DNA from: an uncultured Muribaculaceae bacterium
GTDB lineage: Bacteria; Bacteroidota; Bacteroidia; Bacteroidales; Muribaculaceae
NCBI GenBank assembly: GCA_910586595.1
Contig: CAJUJB010000044.1
Location: 1-24,707 of the forward strand
DNA: 24,707 nt
Reading direction: 5' to 3'
Positions 6,866-14,524 of the stretch are shown one piece after another (within the stretch, counting starts at the first letter, position 1; each line of letters begins with the position of its first letter). The notes under the pieces were generated by a model that had not been told where the DNA came from, ran no database searches, and was given only the letters and a program-made list of their open reading frames with translations. A program made the position numbers and the translations under genes.

Positions 6866-6873
6866 TATATTTG
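6866..6873 (+). promoter_or_regulatory. Bacteroidetes -7 box for the amylase gene
   Basis: TATATTTG matches TAnnTTTG and lies 37 bp before ATG 6910. It lies downstream of the in-frame ATG at 6838, which supports 6910 as the true start. Confidence 0.6.
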
Positions 6874-6909
6874 CCAAATATTTGTGATTCAACCTTTTTT
6901 CTGATAGAC

Positions 6910-8379
6910 ATGCATCGTTATATAGCTCTTGCCATCTCCATCGCGTCGGCCCCGTTTATCTCGTTGGCTGCCAACGACTACAATCTCCCCGAAAATATTC
7001 AGGACGGAAATATACTCCACTGCTTCAACTGGACCATAGCCCAGGTCACAGAGGAGCTCCCCGCCATTGCCGAGGCCGGATTCGGTGCTGTGCAACTCTC
7101 TCCACTCCAAGGCAACTGCTCGCCGGGCGCCGAGTGGTACTATGCATATCTCCCTTACGACTTTCTCGTTCGACCCGATGGCCCGGGCAACCGTGTCGAG
7201 CTTAAGACCCTCTGTCAGGAGGCCGAGAAATACGGTGTCAAAGTCATTGTCGACGTGGTGGCTAACCACATCAACGGCTCTTCGGCATACAGGGCATCGA
7301 AGTGGAATAATACCGACTTATGGCATGCCTCCACTTTTAAGAATATTAATTACTCCAGCCGACAGAGCATAACCCACGATAACCTTGGCGACTACCCAGA
7401 TCTCAATTCCGAGCATGAGGACGTACGCAAGGCTGTCGCTTCGTATATAGAGACTTTGAAAGGATATGGTGTGAAAGGCATACGCTGGGATGCCGCTAAG
7501 CATATTTCCCTCCCTTCCGAGCGCTGCGACTTCTGGCCGGATGTGACGGCTGCCGAAGGCTTGTGGCACTATGGGGAATTGCTCGATAGCCCGGGTGGCG
7601 ACGAAAACAAACTCGTTGCAGAGTATACCGATTACATGTCGGTCACCGACAGCCGATATTCTTCTTCGCTGCTCACCGCTGTGCGTGCCGGGCGTGCGGC
7701 AACTGCCACGGGCCTATATACAACCCGCGGCATCGATGCATCCCAACTCGTGTATTGGGCAGAGAGTCACGATACGTATGCCAACAACGGAGGCGCGACA
7801 AAGAATGTGAAGCAAGACGTAATTGACCGCACATGGGCCCTCGGCGCCTGCCGGCAGGGTGCCACCGCACTATATCTTTCACGCCCGTCCAAAACGGCTT
7901 ATTCCGATATCCGCATGGGTGAGAAAGGCTCCATGCATTTTACCGAACCCCAGATTGCCGCTGTCAACCGCCTGCGCAATGCCATGGGCAATACTCCCGA
8001 ATACCTCGATGCCGCCGACGGTGTCACCACCATCACCCGCGGTGGTGGTGGAGCTTGCATTGTGGTCAGCAATGGCCAGTCGCGCGACGTCACGGTGAAA
8101 AACGGCGCATCGTATGTTCTCCCAGGCACATACACCGACGAGGTCTCAGGCAATACTTTCACCGTAACTGACTCGGAGATTTCCGGCACCGTCGGATCTA
8201 CCGGCATCGCCGTCATCATGGGTGGTGGAAGTTCTGGTGTCTCGGCTCCAGTGCTTGATCCCTCCACGTTCACCGAAGAATACTATACCCTTCAGGGCAT
8301 ACGCGTCGCTTCGATCGATGCGCCGGGTATATATCTTATCCGGCGTGGTGCATCGGTCGAGAAACGCATCGTCAGATAG
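6910..8379 (+). CDS. Secreted alpha-amylase (GH13)
   Basis: Hydrolyses alpha-1,4-glucans such as starch or glycogen outside the cytoplasm. The 489-residue protein has a signal peptide (about 1-20). All four GH13 conserved regions are visible: DVVANH (115-120), GIRWDAAKH with the nucleophile D194, GELLD with the probable acid/base E223, and AESHD with D288. A short beta domain follows the barrel (about 380-455). The last 30 residues (YYTLQGIRV, then GIYLIRRG and KRIVR) resemble a C-terminal secretion or sorting tail of the type IX system; that is inference. I chose ATG 6910 because it begins a clean signal peptide downstream of the -7 box, whereas the longer frame from 6838 would begin upstream of the promoter. 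No SusCD neighbours are present, so it appears to be a solitary gene. Confidence 0.92.
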   Translation: MHRYIALAISIASAPFISLAANDYNLPENIQDGNILHCFNWTIAQVTEELPAIAEAGFGAVQLSPLQGNCSPGAEWYYAYLPYDFLVRPDGPGNRVELKTLCQEAEKYGVKVIVDVVANHINGSSAYRASKWNNTDLWHASTFKNINYSSRQSITHDNLGDYPDLNSEHEDVRKAVASYIETLKGYGVKGIRWDAAKHISLPSERCDFWPDVTAAEGLWHYGELLDSPGGDENKLVAEYTDYMSVTDSRYSSSLLTAVRAGRAATATGLYTTRGIDASQLVYWAESHDTYANNGGATKNVKQDVIDRTWALGACRQGATALYLSRPSKTAYSDIRMGEKGSMHFTEPQIAAVNRLRNAMGNTPEYLDAADGVTTITRGGGGACIVVSNGQSRDVTVKNGASYVLPGTYTDEVSGNTFTVTDSEISGTVGSTGIAVIMGGGSSGVSAPVLDPSTFTEEYYTLQGIRVASIDAPGIYLIRRGASVEKRIVR

Positions 8380-8404
8380 ACTCATCTTCACACCGATTTT
8401 CTTC

Positions 8405-8467
8405 AAAACTTGCCGGTATCGGCAAGTTTTGCTATATTCGCACATTGTTTTACCCCGAAACTTGCCG
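8405..8467 (+). promoter_or_regulatory. Fic gene promoter with inverted and direct ACTTGCCG sites (possible operator; could also terminate the amylase transcript)
   Basis: AAAACTTGCCG (8405-8415) and CGGCAAGTTTT (8420-8430) form a perfect 11-bp inverted repeat with a 4-bp centre. A third copy, AAACTTGCCG, lies at 8458-8467, five bp before the ATG at 8472. A promoter fits in between: TTG 8410-8412, 20 bp, then TATATTCG 8433-8440 (one mismatch to TAnnTTTG). The -33 box is thus inside the palindrome. The palindrome alone, with its A and T flanks, could also act as a bidirectional terminator; the third copy is what favours an operator. Confidence 0.55.
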
Positions 8468-8471
8468 ATAG

Positions 8472-9362
8472 ATGGATTATATATCAGTTAAAGACTGGGC
8501 GGCTGCCCATGGCGTTTCTGAGCGTACAGCCAGGAATTACTGCGCGCATGGCAAAATTGAAGGTGCCTGCCTTATTGGCAAGACATGGAGTATTCCGGCT
8601 GATGCCCTTTTTCCAGCACACGGTAAACATAAGTCTGAAATGCCTTTGTTGACTGTGTTGCGCAGGGAGATGGAGGCTAAACTGAAAGGAGGCCTCTACC
8701 ATCGTGTCCAGATTGACCTTACGTATAATTCCAATCATATAGAAGGAAGTCGTCTAACCCACGATCAGACTCGTTTTATTTTTGAGACTAACACCATAGG
8801 AATTTCCGACGAGGCCATCAATATTGATGACATAATTGAGACTTCGAATCACTTTCAGGCTGTCGATCTTATTATCTCCGATACACAGACTAAACTCACC
8901 GAAACATTTATCAAGCGTTTGCATTGTATTTTGAAATCCGGCACGTCGGATGAACGTAAGCAGTGGTTCAGGGTAGGGGAGTATAAAAAGTTGCCTAATG
9001 AAGTGGGTGGAAATGAGACCACGCCCCCCGAAGATGTGGCTGAAGAGCTTAAGGCCCTTCTGAAGAGCTATAATGAGATTCCAAGTCCAACATTGGAAGA
9101 CATTATCGATTTCCACCATCGGTTTGAGTCAATTCATCCTTTTCAGGATGGCAACGGGCGTGTGGGCCGATTGATTATGTTCTGGCAGTGCCTCCAGGCA
9201 GGTATTGTGCCGTTTATCATCTCCGACCGGTTTAAGATGTTTTACTACAATGGTCTGCGGAATTGGCCATCGATCAAAGGTTATCTTATGGATACGTGTC
9301 TTACCGCGCAGGATAATTTCAAATTACTCCTCGATAAATTCAGGATTCCATACACCGATTAA
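8472..9362 (+). CDS. Fic/DOC family protein with N-terminal helix-turn-helix
   Basis: Fic proteins usually transfer AMP from ATP to a hydroxyl side chain of a target protein. The 296-residue protein has three parts. Residues about 1-45 (ISVKDWAAAHGVSERTARNY, then GKTWSIPADAL) look like a MerR/excisionase-type winged helix-turn-helix. A helical region holds the inhibitory motif SNHIEG at 87-92, matching (S/T)xxxE(G/N), so the enzyme is of the N-terminally self-inhibited class. The Fic core has HPFQDGNGRVGR at 222-233, with the catalytic His and both Arg intact. No small antitoxin gene lies next to it, in line with self-inhibition. The gene is AT-richer than its neighbours, which suggests an accessory or transferred gene. 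The helix-turn-helix and the matching sites at its own promoter suggest autoregulation (inference). Confidence 0.9.
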   Translation: MDYISVKDWAAAHGVSERTARNYCAHGKIEGACLIGKTWSIPADALFPAHGKHKSEMPLLTVLRREMEAKLKGGLYHRVQIDLTYNSNHIEGSRLTHDQTRFIFETNTIGISDEAINIDDIIETSNHFQAVDLIISDTQTKLTETFIKRLHCILKSGTSDERKQWFRVGEYKKLPNEVGGNETTPPEDVAEELKALLKSYNEIPSPTLEDIIDFHHRFESIHPFQDGNGRVGRLIMFWQCLQAGIVPFIISDRFKMFYYNGLRNWPSIKGYLMDTCLTAQDNFKLLLDKFRIPYTD

Positions 9363-9389
9363 TCTCTATCGGCCCCTGCCTGCCGGAAT

Positions 9390-9420
9390 TTGCCTATTCG
9401 GATAAAAGTGCTTATCTTTG
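9390..9420 (+). promoter_or_regulatory. Promoter of the 9449-12896 operon
   Basis: TTG at 9390-9392 (within TTTG), a 20-bp spacer and TATCTTTG at 9413-9420: a full Bacteroidetes-type promoter 28 bp before ATG 9449. Confidence 0.72.
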
Positions 9421-9448
9421 CTGCCTAAACAGTAAGCTAAACGCTGAT

Positions 9449-9829
9449 ATGACAGAACAAGACATTAAAATGCTTCGCCGCGACCCCGACGGCCTTCTCA
9501 CATACGAGTATCTCGCCAACCATATCGGCGAGTGTGGCCCTGAGGAGATCGACGCACTCATCGAGAACATGGAGCGCGTTGACCTTTCTGGACAATTCCT
9601 GGCAAGTGCTGCCCGATACCTCAACGCCATAGACCCCACCGGATATGAGCCGGCAATAAAGACCCTCGTCGCCGCTGCCATAGATAAAGACCGCGAGCAC
9701 AAGTATCTATCCGATCTCCTCCACGGACTCTACGGCGCCGACTGCCTCGACAGAGCTTCGCAGTTATGCGCCTCCGACGATAACTTCCGTCGGATATACA
9801 AGCGTCTATATCCTGCTACGGTAATATGA
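9449..9829 (+). CDS. Small acidic helical protein of unknown function
   Basis: A 126-residue cytoplasmic protein without signal peptide or membrane segment. Composition and spacing (LTYEYLANHIGECGPEEIDA, LSGQFLASAARYLNAI, ALIENMERV) suggest an all-alpha fold with two or three helical hairpins. I do not recognise a family. The gene is well supported as real: a strong promoter lies 28 bp upstream, GC and codon use match the neighbours, and its stop overlaps the start of the cyclophilin gene by 4 bp (ATGA). It is first in an operon with a peptidyl-prolyl isomerase, an M16 peptidase and a tRNA-dihydrouridine synthase, but that mixed company does not point to one job. Confidence 0.75.
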   Translation: MTEQDIKMLRRDPDGLLTYEYLANHIGECGPEEIDALIENMERVDLSGQFLASAARYLNAIDPTGYEPAIKTLVAAAIDKDREHKYLSDLLHGLYGADCLDRASQLCASDDNFRRIYKRLYPATVI

Positions 9830-10707
9830 AAATTCTGCGTACACTGCTGCCTCTGGACGCCATCGCACTGCTCTTTGCCGCATGTGCCGGTTCTGACGCC
9901 GCCAGCGCAGCCGAATCTAACAATTCTACCGAAATGACCGAACAGACTCCCGATACGGCTTCAGTGAAAGTAGCCGTTAAGACCACTGCCGGAGACTTCA
10001 CCGTACTCCTGTATGGTGATACCCCTAAGCACCGCGACAACTTCGTGCGCCTTGTCAACGAAGGATACTACGATGGCACCCTCTTCCATCGTGTGATTAA
10101 AGATTTTATGATTCAGGCTGGCGACCCCGATTCTCGTGACGCAAAGCCCGGACAGGCTCTCGGCGCTGGTGGCCCCGACTACAAGATTGATGCCGAAATC
10201 GTTTTCCCGAAGCACTTCCACAAGCGTGGTGCCCTCGCGGCTGCTCGTCAAGGCGACCAGGTAAACCCCATGAAGCAGTCGTCGGGCTCGCAGTTCTATG
10301 TTGTCACAGGCCGCAAGAGCTCTGAGGCGGAGATGAACCAGATGGCAAACCACCTGCAGCAGAAACGTATGCAGACCATCTTCAACAATCTCGCAATGGC
10401 TCACCGCGACTCAATCATCGAGATGCAGCGCCGTGGCGACCGTGCCGGCCTCCAGGCTCTTCAGGATACTCTTATCAAGCAGACCGAGGCTGAAGCTGCC
10501 AACTCGCAGGCGCCCGCCATCACCGACGAGATGCGCAAGGCATACACAACCGTAGGCGGTGCTCCCCACCTCGACGGCGACTACACCGTATTTGGTGAGG
10601 TAATCGAAGGTATGGATACCATCGACCGCATCGAGAAGGCCGAGACCGACGGTCGCGACCGACCCTCCGAAGACATCCGCATTATTTCGATGAAGATTTT
10701 AAAGTAA
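9826..10707 (+). CDS. Cyclophilin-type peptidyl-prolyl cis-trans isomerase, lipoprotein
   Basis: Speeds proline isomerisation during folding of exported proteins. Residues 1-20 form a lipoprotein signal with lipobox LFAAC (Cys20), so it is probably membrane-anchored in the periplasm or at the outer membrane; a Ser/Ala/Thr-rich linker follows. The cyclophilin domain starts near 45 (VKTTAGDFTVLLYGDTPKHR), with LFHRVIKDFMIQAGDP in the active-site region (about 84-99) and GSQFYVVTG near 148-156. A helical insertion of about 80 residues (about 157-235, rich in Gln, Met and Glu) separates it from the closing DGDYTVFGEVIEGMDTID segment; such insertions are common in Bacteroidales members. Asp11 inside the hydrophobic part of the signal is unusual. 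Its start overlaps the previous gene, and the next gene begins 6 bp after its stop. Confidence 0.92.
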   Translation: MKILRTLLPLDAIALLFAACAGSDAASAAESNNSTEMTEQTPDTASVKVAVKTTAGDFTVLLYGDTPKHRDNFVRLVNEGYYDGTLFHRVIKDFMIQAGDPDSRDAKPGQALGAGGPDYKIDAEIVFPKHFHKRGALAAARQGDQVNPMKQSSGSQFYVVTGRKSSEAEMNQMANHLQQKRMQTIFNNLAMAHRDSIIEMQRRGDRAGLQALQDTLIKQTEAEAANSQAPAITDEMRKAYTTVGGAPHLDGDYTVFGEVIEGMDTIDRIEKAETDGRDRPSEDIRIISMKILK

Positions 10708-10713
10708 ACTCAT

Positions 10714-11967
10714 ATGAAGCCTATTCCCGTTGAGCGACACACGCTCCCTAACGGGCTGAAGCTTGTCCATTCCTACGACGCGACGACCGCCATGGTGGCG
10801 GTCGACGTGCTTTATAATGTAGGAGCCCGCGACGAAAGCCGACGCCTCACCGGTATGGCACACCTCTTCGAGCACCTGATGTTCGGAGGGTCGCTCAATG
10901 TGCCCTCTTTCGATGGCGAGCTTGAAGATGCCGGAGGAAAAAGCAATGCCTGGACAAGCAACGACTTCACTAATTTCTACGAGACTCTGCCCGCTCAGAA
11001 TCTCGACACTGCCCTTCACCTCGAGAGCGACCGCATGTTGTCGCTCGCATTCAGCGAGCGGTCGCTCGAGGTGCAGCGCGGGGTGGTGATTGAGGAATTC
11101 AAGCAGCAGTGCCTCGACCGTCCTTACGGCAATCTCTTCCACCACCTCCGCCGCCTCGCCTATGCCGAAGCCCATCCATATTCATGGCCCGTCATTGGTC
11201 TTGAGCCCGATCACATTGCCAGGGTAACTCTTGACGACGTCCGCCGATGGTTCTTTGCCCACTACGCGCCCAACAATGCTGTGCTTGCTATAGCAGGTAA
11301 TGTGGATTTCGACACAGCCTGCCGCCGGGTTGAGGAGTGGTTTGCCGATGTTCCGGCAAGGGAAATAGCTCCACGGAGCCTGCCGTCGCCCGGCTTCCCC
11401 ACCGAGCCCGTGACTGAGGAAGTCACTGGCCCTGTGCCATTCCCCATGCTCACCATCGCATACCCTATGGCCGCTTATGGCGAGCCGGCTTATTTCGCTG
11501 CCGATACAATTACAGATATTCTATCGGTTGGCCGCTCGGCACGCCTTAAAGTCAATCTGGTTAACGGAAGCGCGGCCGGACTTGTGTCAGATGCCGATGC
11601 GTCAATCATCGGATCGGAAGGCCCTGGTCTGCTTCTGCTCAATGCACGGCTCGCGTCAAACGACGATGCCGATATCCAGCGTGCATGTCATCTGCTTAAG
11701 GTGGAGGCTGCCCGATTGGCCGAGCGTGGTAATCTCAGCCGCCGCGAGCTCGACCGTACGCTCAATAACTTCGAGGCCACCTTCCGTTTCTCCAATCTCA
11801 ATTACCTCTCCAAGGCCACCAATCTTGCCCAGACTGAGCTTCATGGTGAGGACATCAACCGCACCGTCACCGACCGCCGTCAGCTTACTCCGGCCGATAT
11901 TGAGGCCGTGGCCGATACAATCTTCAACCACACTGCCCCCGTCACGCTCATCTATCGCCCTGAATGA
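10714..11967 (+). CDS. M16 family zinc metallopeptidase (insulinase/PqqL-like)
   Basis: A 417-residue protein with the inverted zinc motif HLFEH at 50-54 and the downstream glutamate ligand within VVIEEFKQQ (about 127-128). The RPYGN and APNNAVLAIAGNVD segments are typical of the N-terminal M16 lobe. The second lobe (about 215-417) contains the R-Y pair region less clearly. There is no signal peptide, so it is probably cytoplasmic and degrades peptides or processes a precursor; the substrate is unknown. The length is that of the short, single-chain bacterial members. It is third in the operon, 6 bp after the cyclophilin gene, and its stop overlaps the dihydrouridine synthase start (ATGATG). 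Confidence 0.92.
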   Translation: MKPIPVERHTLPNGLKLVHSYDATTAMVAVDVLYNVGARDESRRLTGMAHLFEHLMFGGSLNVPSFDGELEDAGGKSNAWTSNDFTNFYETLPAQNLDTALHLESDRMLSLAFSERSLEVQRGVVIEEFKQQCLDRPYGNLFHHLRRLAYAEAHPYSWPVIGLEPDHIARVTLDDVRRWFFAHYAPNNAVLAIAGNVDFDTACRRVEEWFADVPAREIAPRSLPSPGFPTEPVTEEVTGPVPFPMLTIAYPMAAYGEPAYFAADTITDILSVGRSARLKVNLVNGSAAGLVSDADASIIGSEGPGLLLLNARLASNDDADIQRACHLLKVEAARLAERGNLSRRELDRTLNNFEATFRFSNLNYLSKATNLAQTELHGEDINRTVTDRRQLTPADIEAVADTIFNHTAPVTLIYRPE

Positions 11968-12896
11968 TGATCACGGAGCTGCACATGGCCCCTCTCCAGG
12001 GCTATACGGAAGCTGAATACCGCCGGGCGTTTGCCGACGTCTACGGGGCTCCCGACGTTTGCTATACTCCTTTCCTGAGAATGGAGAAGGGCGAGGCTGC
12101 CCGTCGCACTCTGCGCGACATAAATTCACCTCTCAACGCCGGCACCAATACCGTTCCGCAGATAATTTTCCGCGACGCTGCCGAGTTTGAGTTTCTCACA
12201 GGCGTCTTGAAATCCGACGGCCACCGTCGCATCGATCTGAATCTGGGCTGCCCCTTCCCTCCGCAGGTTGGAAAAGGCCGCGGGGCAGGCATGCTCGTTC
12301 GCCCCGATGAATTTCGGCATATCGCGGCCTTGATTGCCGCCGACACCTCTGTCGAGTATTCCGTGAAAATGAGGCTGGGCGTTGACTCTCCTCAGCAGTG
12401 GCAGGCCTTGGCCGATGACCTCAACGCCGCCCCCTTGCGACACATTGCCGTTCATCCGAGGGTCGCACGCCAGCAGTATGGCGGAGAACTTCATCTCGCC
12501 GAGGTCGAGCGCATGCTCGGTGCCCTGCGCCATCCGCTTATCTTCAACGGAGATCTGGCTACACCGGCAGCCATCTCAGATATACTTCACACCTTCCCCG
12601 CCCTGCATGGGGTGATGTTGGGCCGTGGTCTGCTCGCCAGACCATCGGTTTTGTGCGAGTGGTGCTCTGGCCGGGAGTGGTCATCCGATGAGCGTATGGG
12701 CGCCCTTGGCCGTCTATATCATCGCTTTGAAGAACTGATGGAGGCCCGGTTGTGTGGCGACTCGCAGATATTGGCCAAGCTCCAGCCATTCTGGCATTAC
12801 CTTGAGCCGGCTATCGGCCATAAGGCTGCCAAGCGCATACTCAAGGCACGCACCCTCTCAGTGTATCGTCAGGAAGTGGAGGCGGCCCTCAGGTAA
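11964..12896 (+). CDS. tRNA-dihydrouridine synthase (Dus family)
   Basis: FMN-dependent reduction of uridine to dihydrouridine in tRNA. The 310-residue protein begins with the FMN barrel motif MAPLQGYTE, has NLGCPFPPQVGKGRGAGML with the probable catalytic Cys96, then VKMRLGVD, IAVHPRVARQQYGG (phosphate and tRNA contacts), FNGDLATP and GVMLGRGLLARPS. The C-terminal helical domain (about 235-310) is shorter than in DusA. The sequence does not say which tRNA position is modified. ATG 11964 overlaps the previous stop, and an alternative ATG lies 3 bp on. The 3' end overlaps the convergent response-regulator gene by 8 bp, so no terminator can lie between them. Confidence 0.93.
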   Translation: MMITELHMAPLQGYTEAEYRRAFADVYGAPDVCYTPFLRMEKGEAARRTLRDINSPLNAGTNTVPQIIFRDAAEFEFLTGVLKSDGHRRIDLNLGCPFPPQVGKGRGAGMLVRPDEFRHIAALIAADTSVEYSVKMRLGVDSPQQWQALADDLNAAPLRHIAVHPRVARQQYGGELHLAEVERMLGALRHPLIFNGDLATPAAISDILHTFPALHGVMLGRGLLARPSVLCEWCSGREWSSDERMGALGRLYHRFEELMEARLCGDSQILAKLQPFWHYLEPAIGHKAAKRILKARTLSVYRQEVEAALR

Positions 12897-13500
12897 GGCC
12901 TCTCGATTTGTTTATCAGCTCGGCAACCTTGTGGACCCCGAATTTCTCCATAAGGCTTTTACGGTATGTGCATACCGTACTGTCGCTCACCCCTAAGCGC
13001 TGAGAGATTTCAAGTGTGGTAAGTCCTTCCACCAGAAGCGACAGCACCTGGCGTTCGCGTGCCGTAATATCCACCGCGTGCTCCTCGTTGTCGGCTTTGC
13101 GGAATGTAGAGCTGATATATGACTCCCCCGAGAAGTAAGCCTTCAGGGCGCGGTCAAATTCTTCTACGGGGTCTGATTTTGATACGATAAGGTCGACGCC
13201 AAGCCGACGCAAGCGCCACAGAATCCATGGTGAGTCGTACATCGTGTAGACGAGCACACGTACCGACGACCCCACCGTGCATAGATTCTCGATAAGATTC
13301 CATGAGCTGTCCTTGCCCAACTCAAGGTCGATGATCCATAGGTCGATTATCGACGGTTTGAACGGCAAGGTCACAATTTCGTTCAGGGAGTGGATTGTAT
13401 GGCAGAAACTCACCGGAAAAGGTTGTACCCTCAGGCTGATTGCTTCCGCAACTATGGGATGGTCTTCAAGTATCGCTATATTGACTGGTGTTGTAATCAT
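12889..13500 (-). CDS. NarL/LuxR-type response regulator
   Basis: A 203-residue DNA-binding regulator paired with the kinase upstream. The receiver domain (about 5-120) has the acidic pair E12/D13, phospho-acceptor Asp58 in WIIDLELG, Thr86 in VYTMYD and Lys108 in VSKSD, so all phosphorylation residues are present. The C-terminal LuxR-type helix-turn-helix (about 140-203) reads DITARERQVLSLLVEGLTTL and then SDSTVCTYRKSLMEKFGV. Its start overlaps the kinase stop by 4 bp, so the two are translated together. The palindrome at 14489-14524 is a candidate binding site, though its arms do not visibly match a known NarL-type box. Regulated genes are unknown. Confidence 0.93.
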   Translation of the reverse strand: MITTPVNIAILEDHPIVAEAISLRVQPFPVSFCHTIHSLNEIVTLPFKPSIIDLWIIDLELGKDSSWNLIENLCTVGSSVRVLVYTMYDSPWILWRLRRLGVDLIVSKSDPVEEFDRALKAYFSGESYISSTFRKADNEEHAVDITARERQVLSLLVEGLTTLEISQRLGVSDSTVCTYRKSLMEKFGVHKVAELINKSRGLT

Positions 13501-14447
13501 TTCAGTTTTAGGGTTAGCTTGCTCGACGATGTATTGCCGTGCTTGCTACGTTCAAGTTGTGCGTCTATTATGCGCAGACGCTCTTCAATTGTGCGCCGTC
13601 CTATGCCCGTCGACGTCGCGCCCCCTTCATCTTCGCTCAGGGCGCTGTCGTGGTCTATGGTCAGGGTCACAGTTCCGTCGGGGCTGCCTTGCAGTGCCAC
13701 ATCTATGTGGCTCGGCCGTCCGTGGCGCAGTATGTTCGACATTTCTTCCTGGAATATACGGTAGATCTCCCGGCAGGTATGTTCAGATATTTTGGCCGGC
13801 ATATCGGCTTCTACAAAGTTCGCCGATACAAGCGTGCCGTCACGGTCGCCCGTGCTGATGGTCTCCACATATCGCTTGATAATCTCGCCTAAGCTGTGCT
13901 CGCCGAATTCGGGTGGCATGAGCTGATGGGAAATCGACCGTACGGTCATACGCAGGCGTTCGGCCATCTCGGCAGCACGCGCGTTGGCGCCATTGGCGTC
14001 GCTCAGGTTGAGACGCAGGGCCAGAAGGTCGGCCGCTACGCCGTCGTGCAGTTCGCGGGCGAAGGCCCGGCGTTCCTCTTCCATCCCTTGTATATAGCTT
14101 CGCGACCGCTCGATTTCAAGCTTGTTCTTAAGCCTCTTCTGGCGTGTGAATAGAAATAATCCAAGCCCGATGGCTACGGTAAGACACAGGGCCATCCAGA
14201 GCATCGCGCGTTCCCGGCTGAGCACTTGGTTGGCAAGCTCACCTTCGCGCAGGTCTTTTTGAAGAGTGTCGTATTTTACCTCGAAGTCGGCAAGCGATTT
14301 CTCAATCTGGTGTCCGGGTGGAGTGTCGGTCAGCCTCAACTCTTCCCGGAGAGGCCCGTCTGCCGTCGGCGCGTTCTGGGCCGTAGGAAATATAACGGAC
14401 AGAATCAGAATGGCGAGGACGGTGACCAATTTTGGTAAAATGCTCAT
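13497..14447 (-). CDS. Sensor histidine kinase (HisKA_3/NarX-type)
   Basis: A 316-residue membrane kinase. An N-terminal signal or first membrane helix (about 5-22) is followed by a short periplasmic segment (about 25-80) with coiled-coil character and then a transmembrane helix (about 82-101). The dimerisation/phosphoacceptor region is MEEERRAFARELHDGVAADL with His134. The ATPase part has the N box (EEMSNILRHGRPSHI, N238) and a G2-like GIGRRTIEERLRII. The G1 box, normally DNGxG, reads DHDSA (265-269), which is poor in glycine, so ATP binding may be weakened or the segment adapted. There is no large sensor domain, so the signal may be sensed by the membrane part or the short periplasmic coil. 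It precedes and overlaps the regulator gene. Confidence 0.9.
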   Translation of the reverse strand: MSILPKLVTVLAILILSVIFPTAQNAPTADGPLREELRLTDTPPGHQIEKSLADFEVKYDTLQKDLREGELANQVLSRERAMLWMALCLTVAIGLGLFLFTRQKRLKNKLEIERSRSYIQGMEEERRAFARELHDGVAADLLALRLNLSDANGANARAAEMAERLRMTVRSISHQLMPPEFGEHSLGEIIKRYVETISTGDRDGTLVSANFVEADMPAKISEHTCREIYRIFQEEMSNILRHGRPSHIDVALQGSPDGTVTLTIDHDSALSEDEGGATSTGIGRRTIEERLRIIDAQLERSKHGNTSSSKLTLKLK

Positions 14448-14488
14448 ATCTATACGTTTTGCGACAAAAAATATAATTTAATTTTATG

Positions 14489-14524
14489 AATTACAGTCAC
14501 CCGTGTCCACGGATGACTGTAATT
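14489..14524. promoter_or_regulatory. 36-bp palindrome upstream of the two-component genes
   Basis: AATTACAGTCA (14489-14499) and TGACTGTAATT (14514-14524) are perfect 11-bp inverted arms. Inside them CCGTG (14501-14505) and CACGG (14508-14512) form a second inverted pair. It lies 42 bp before the kinase start codon, and no T-run follows directly on either side. Operator is the favoured reading; a terminator is possible. Confidence 0.6.

Noticed and set aside
6838..6909. 24-residue N-terminal extension of the amylase
   Set aside because: It would start upstream of the -7 box at 6866-6873, and the signal peptide begins at ATG 6910.
8472..9362. Fic toxin-antitoxin pair
   Set aside because: No small antitoxin gene adjoins it; the inhibitory motif is within the same protein.
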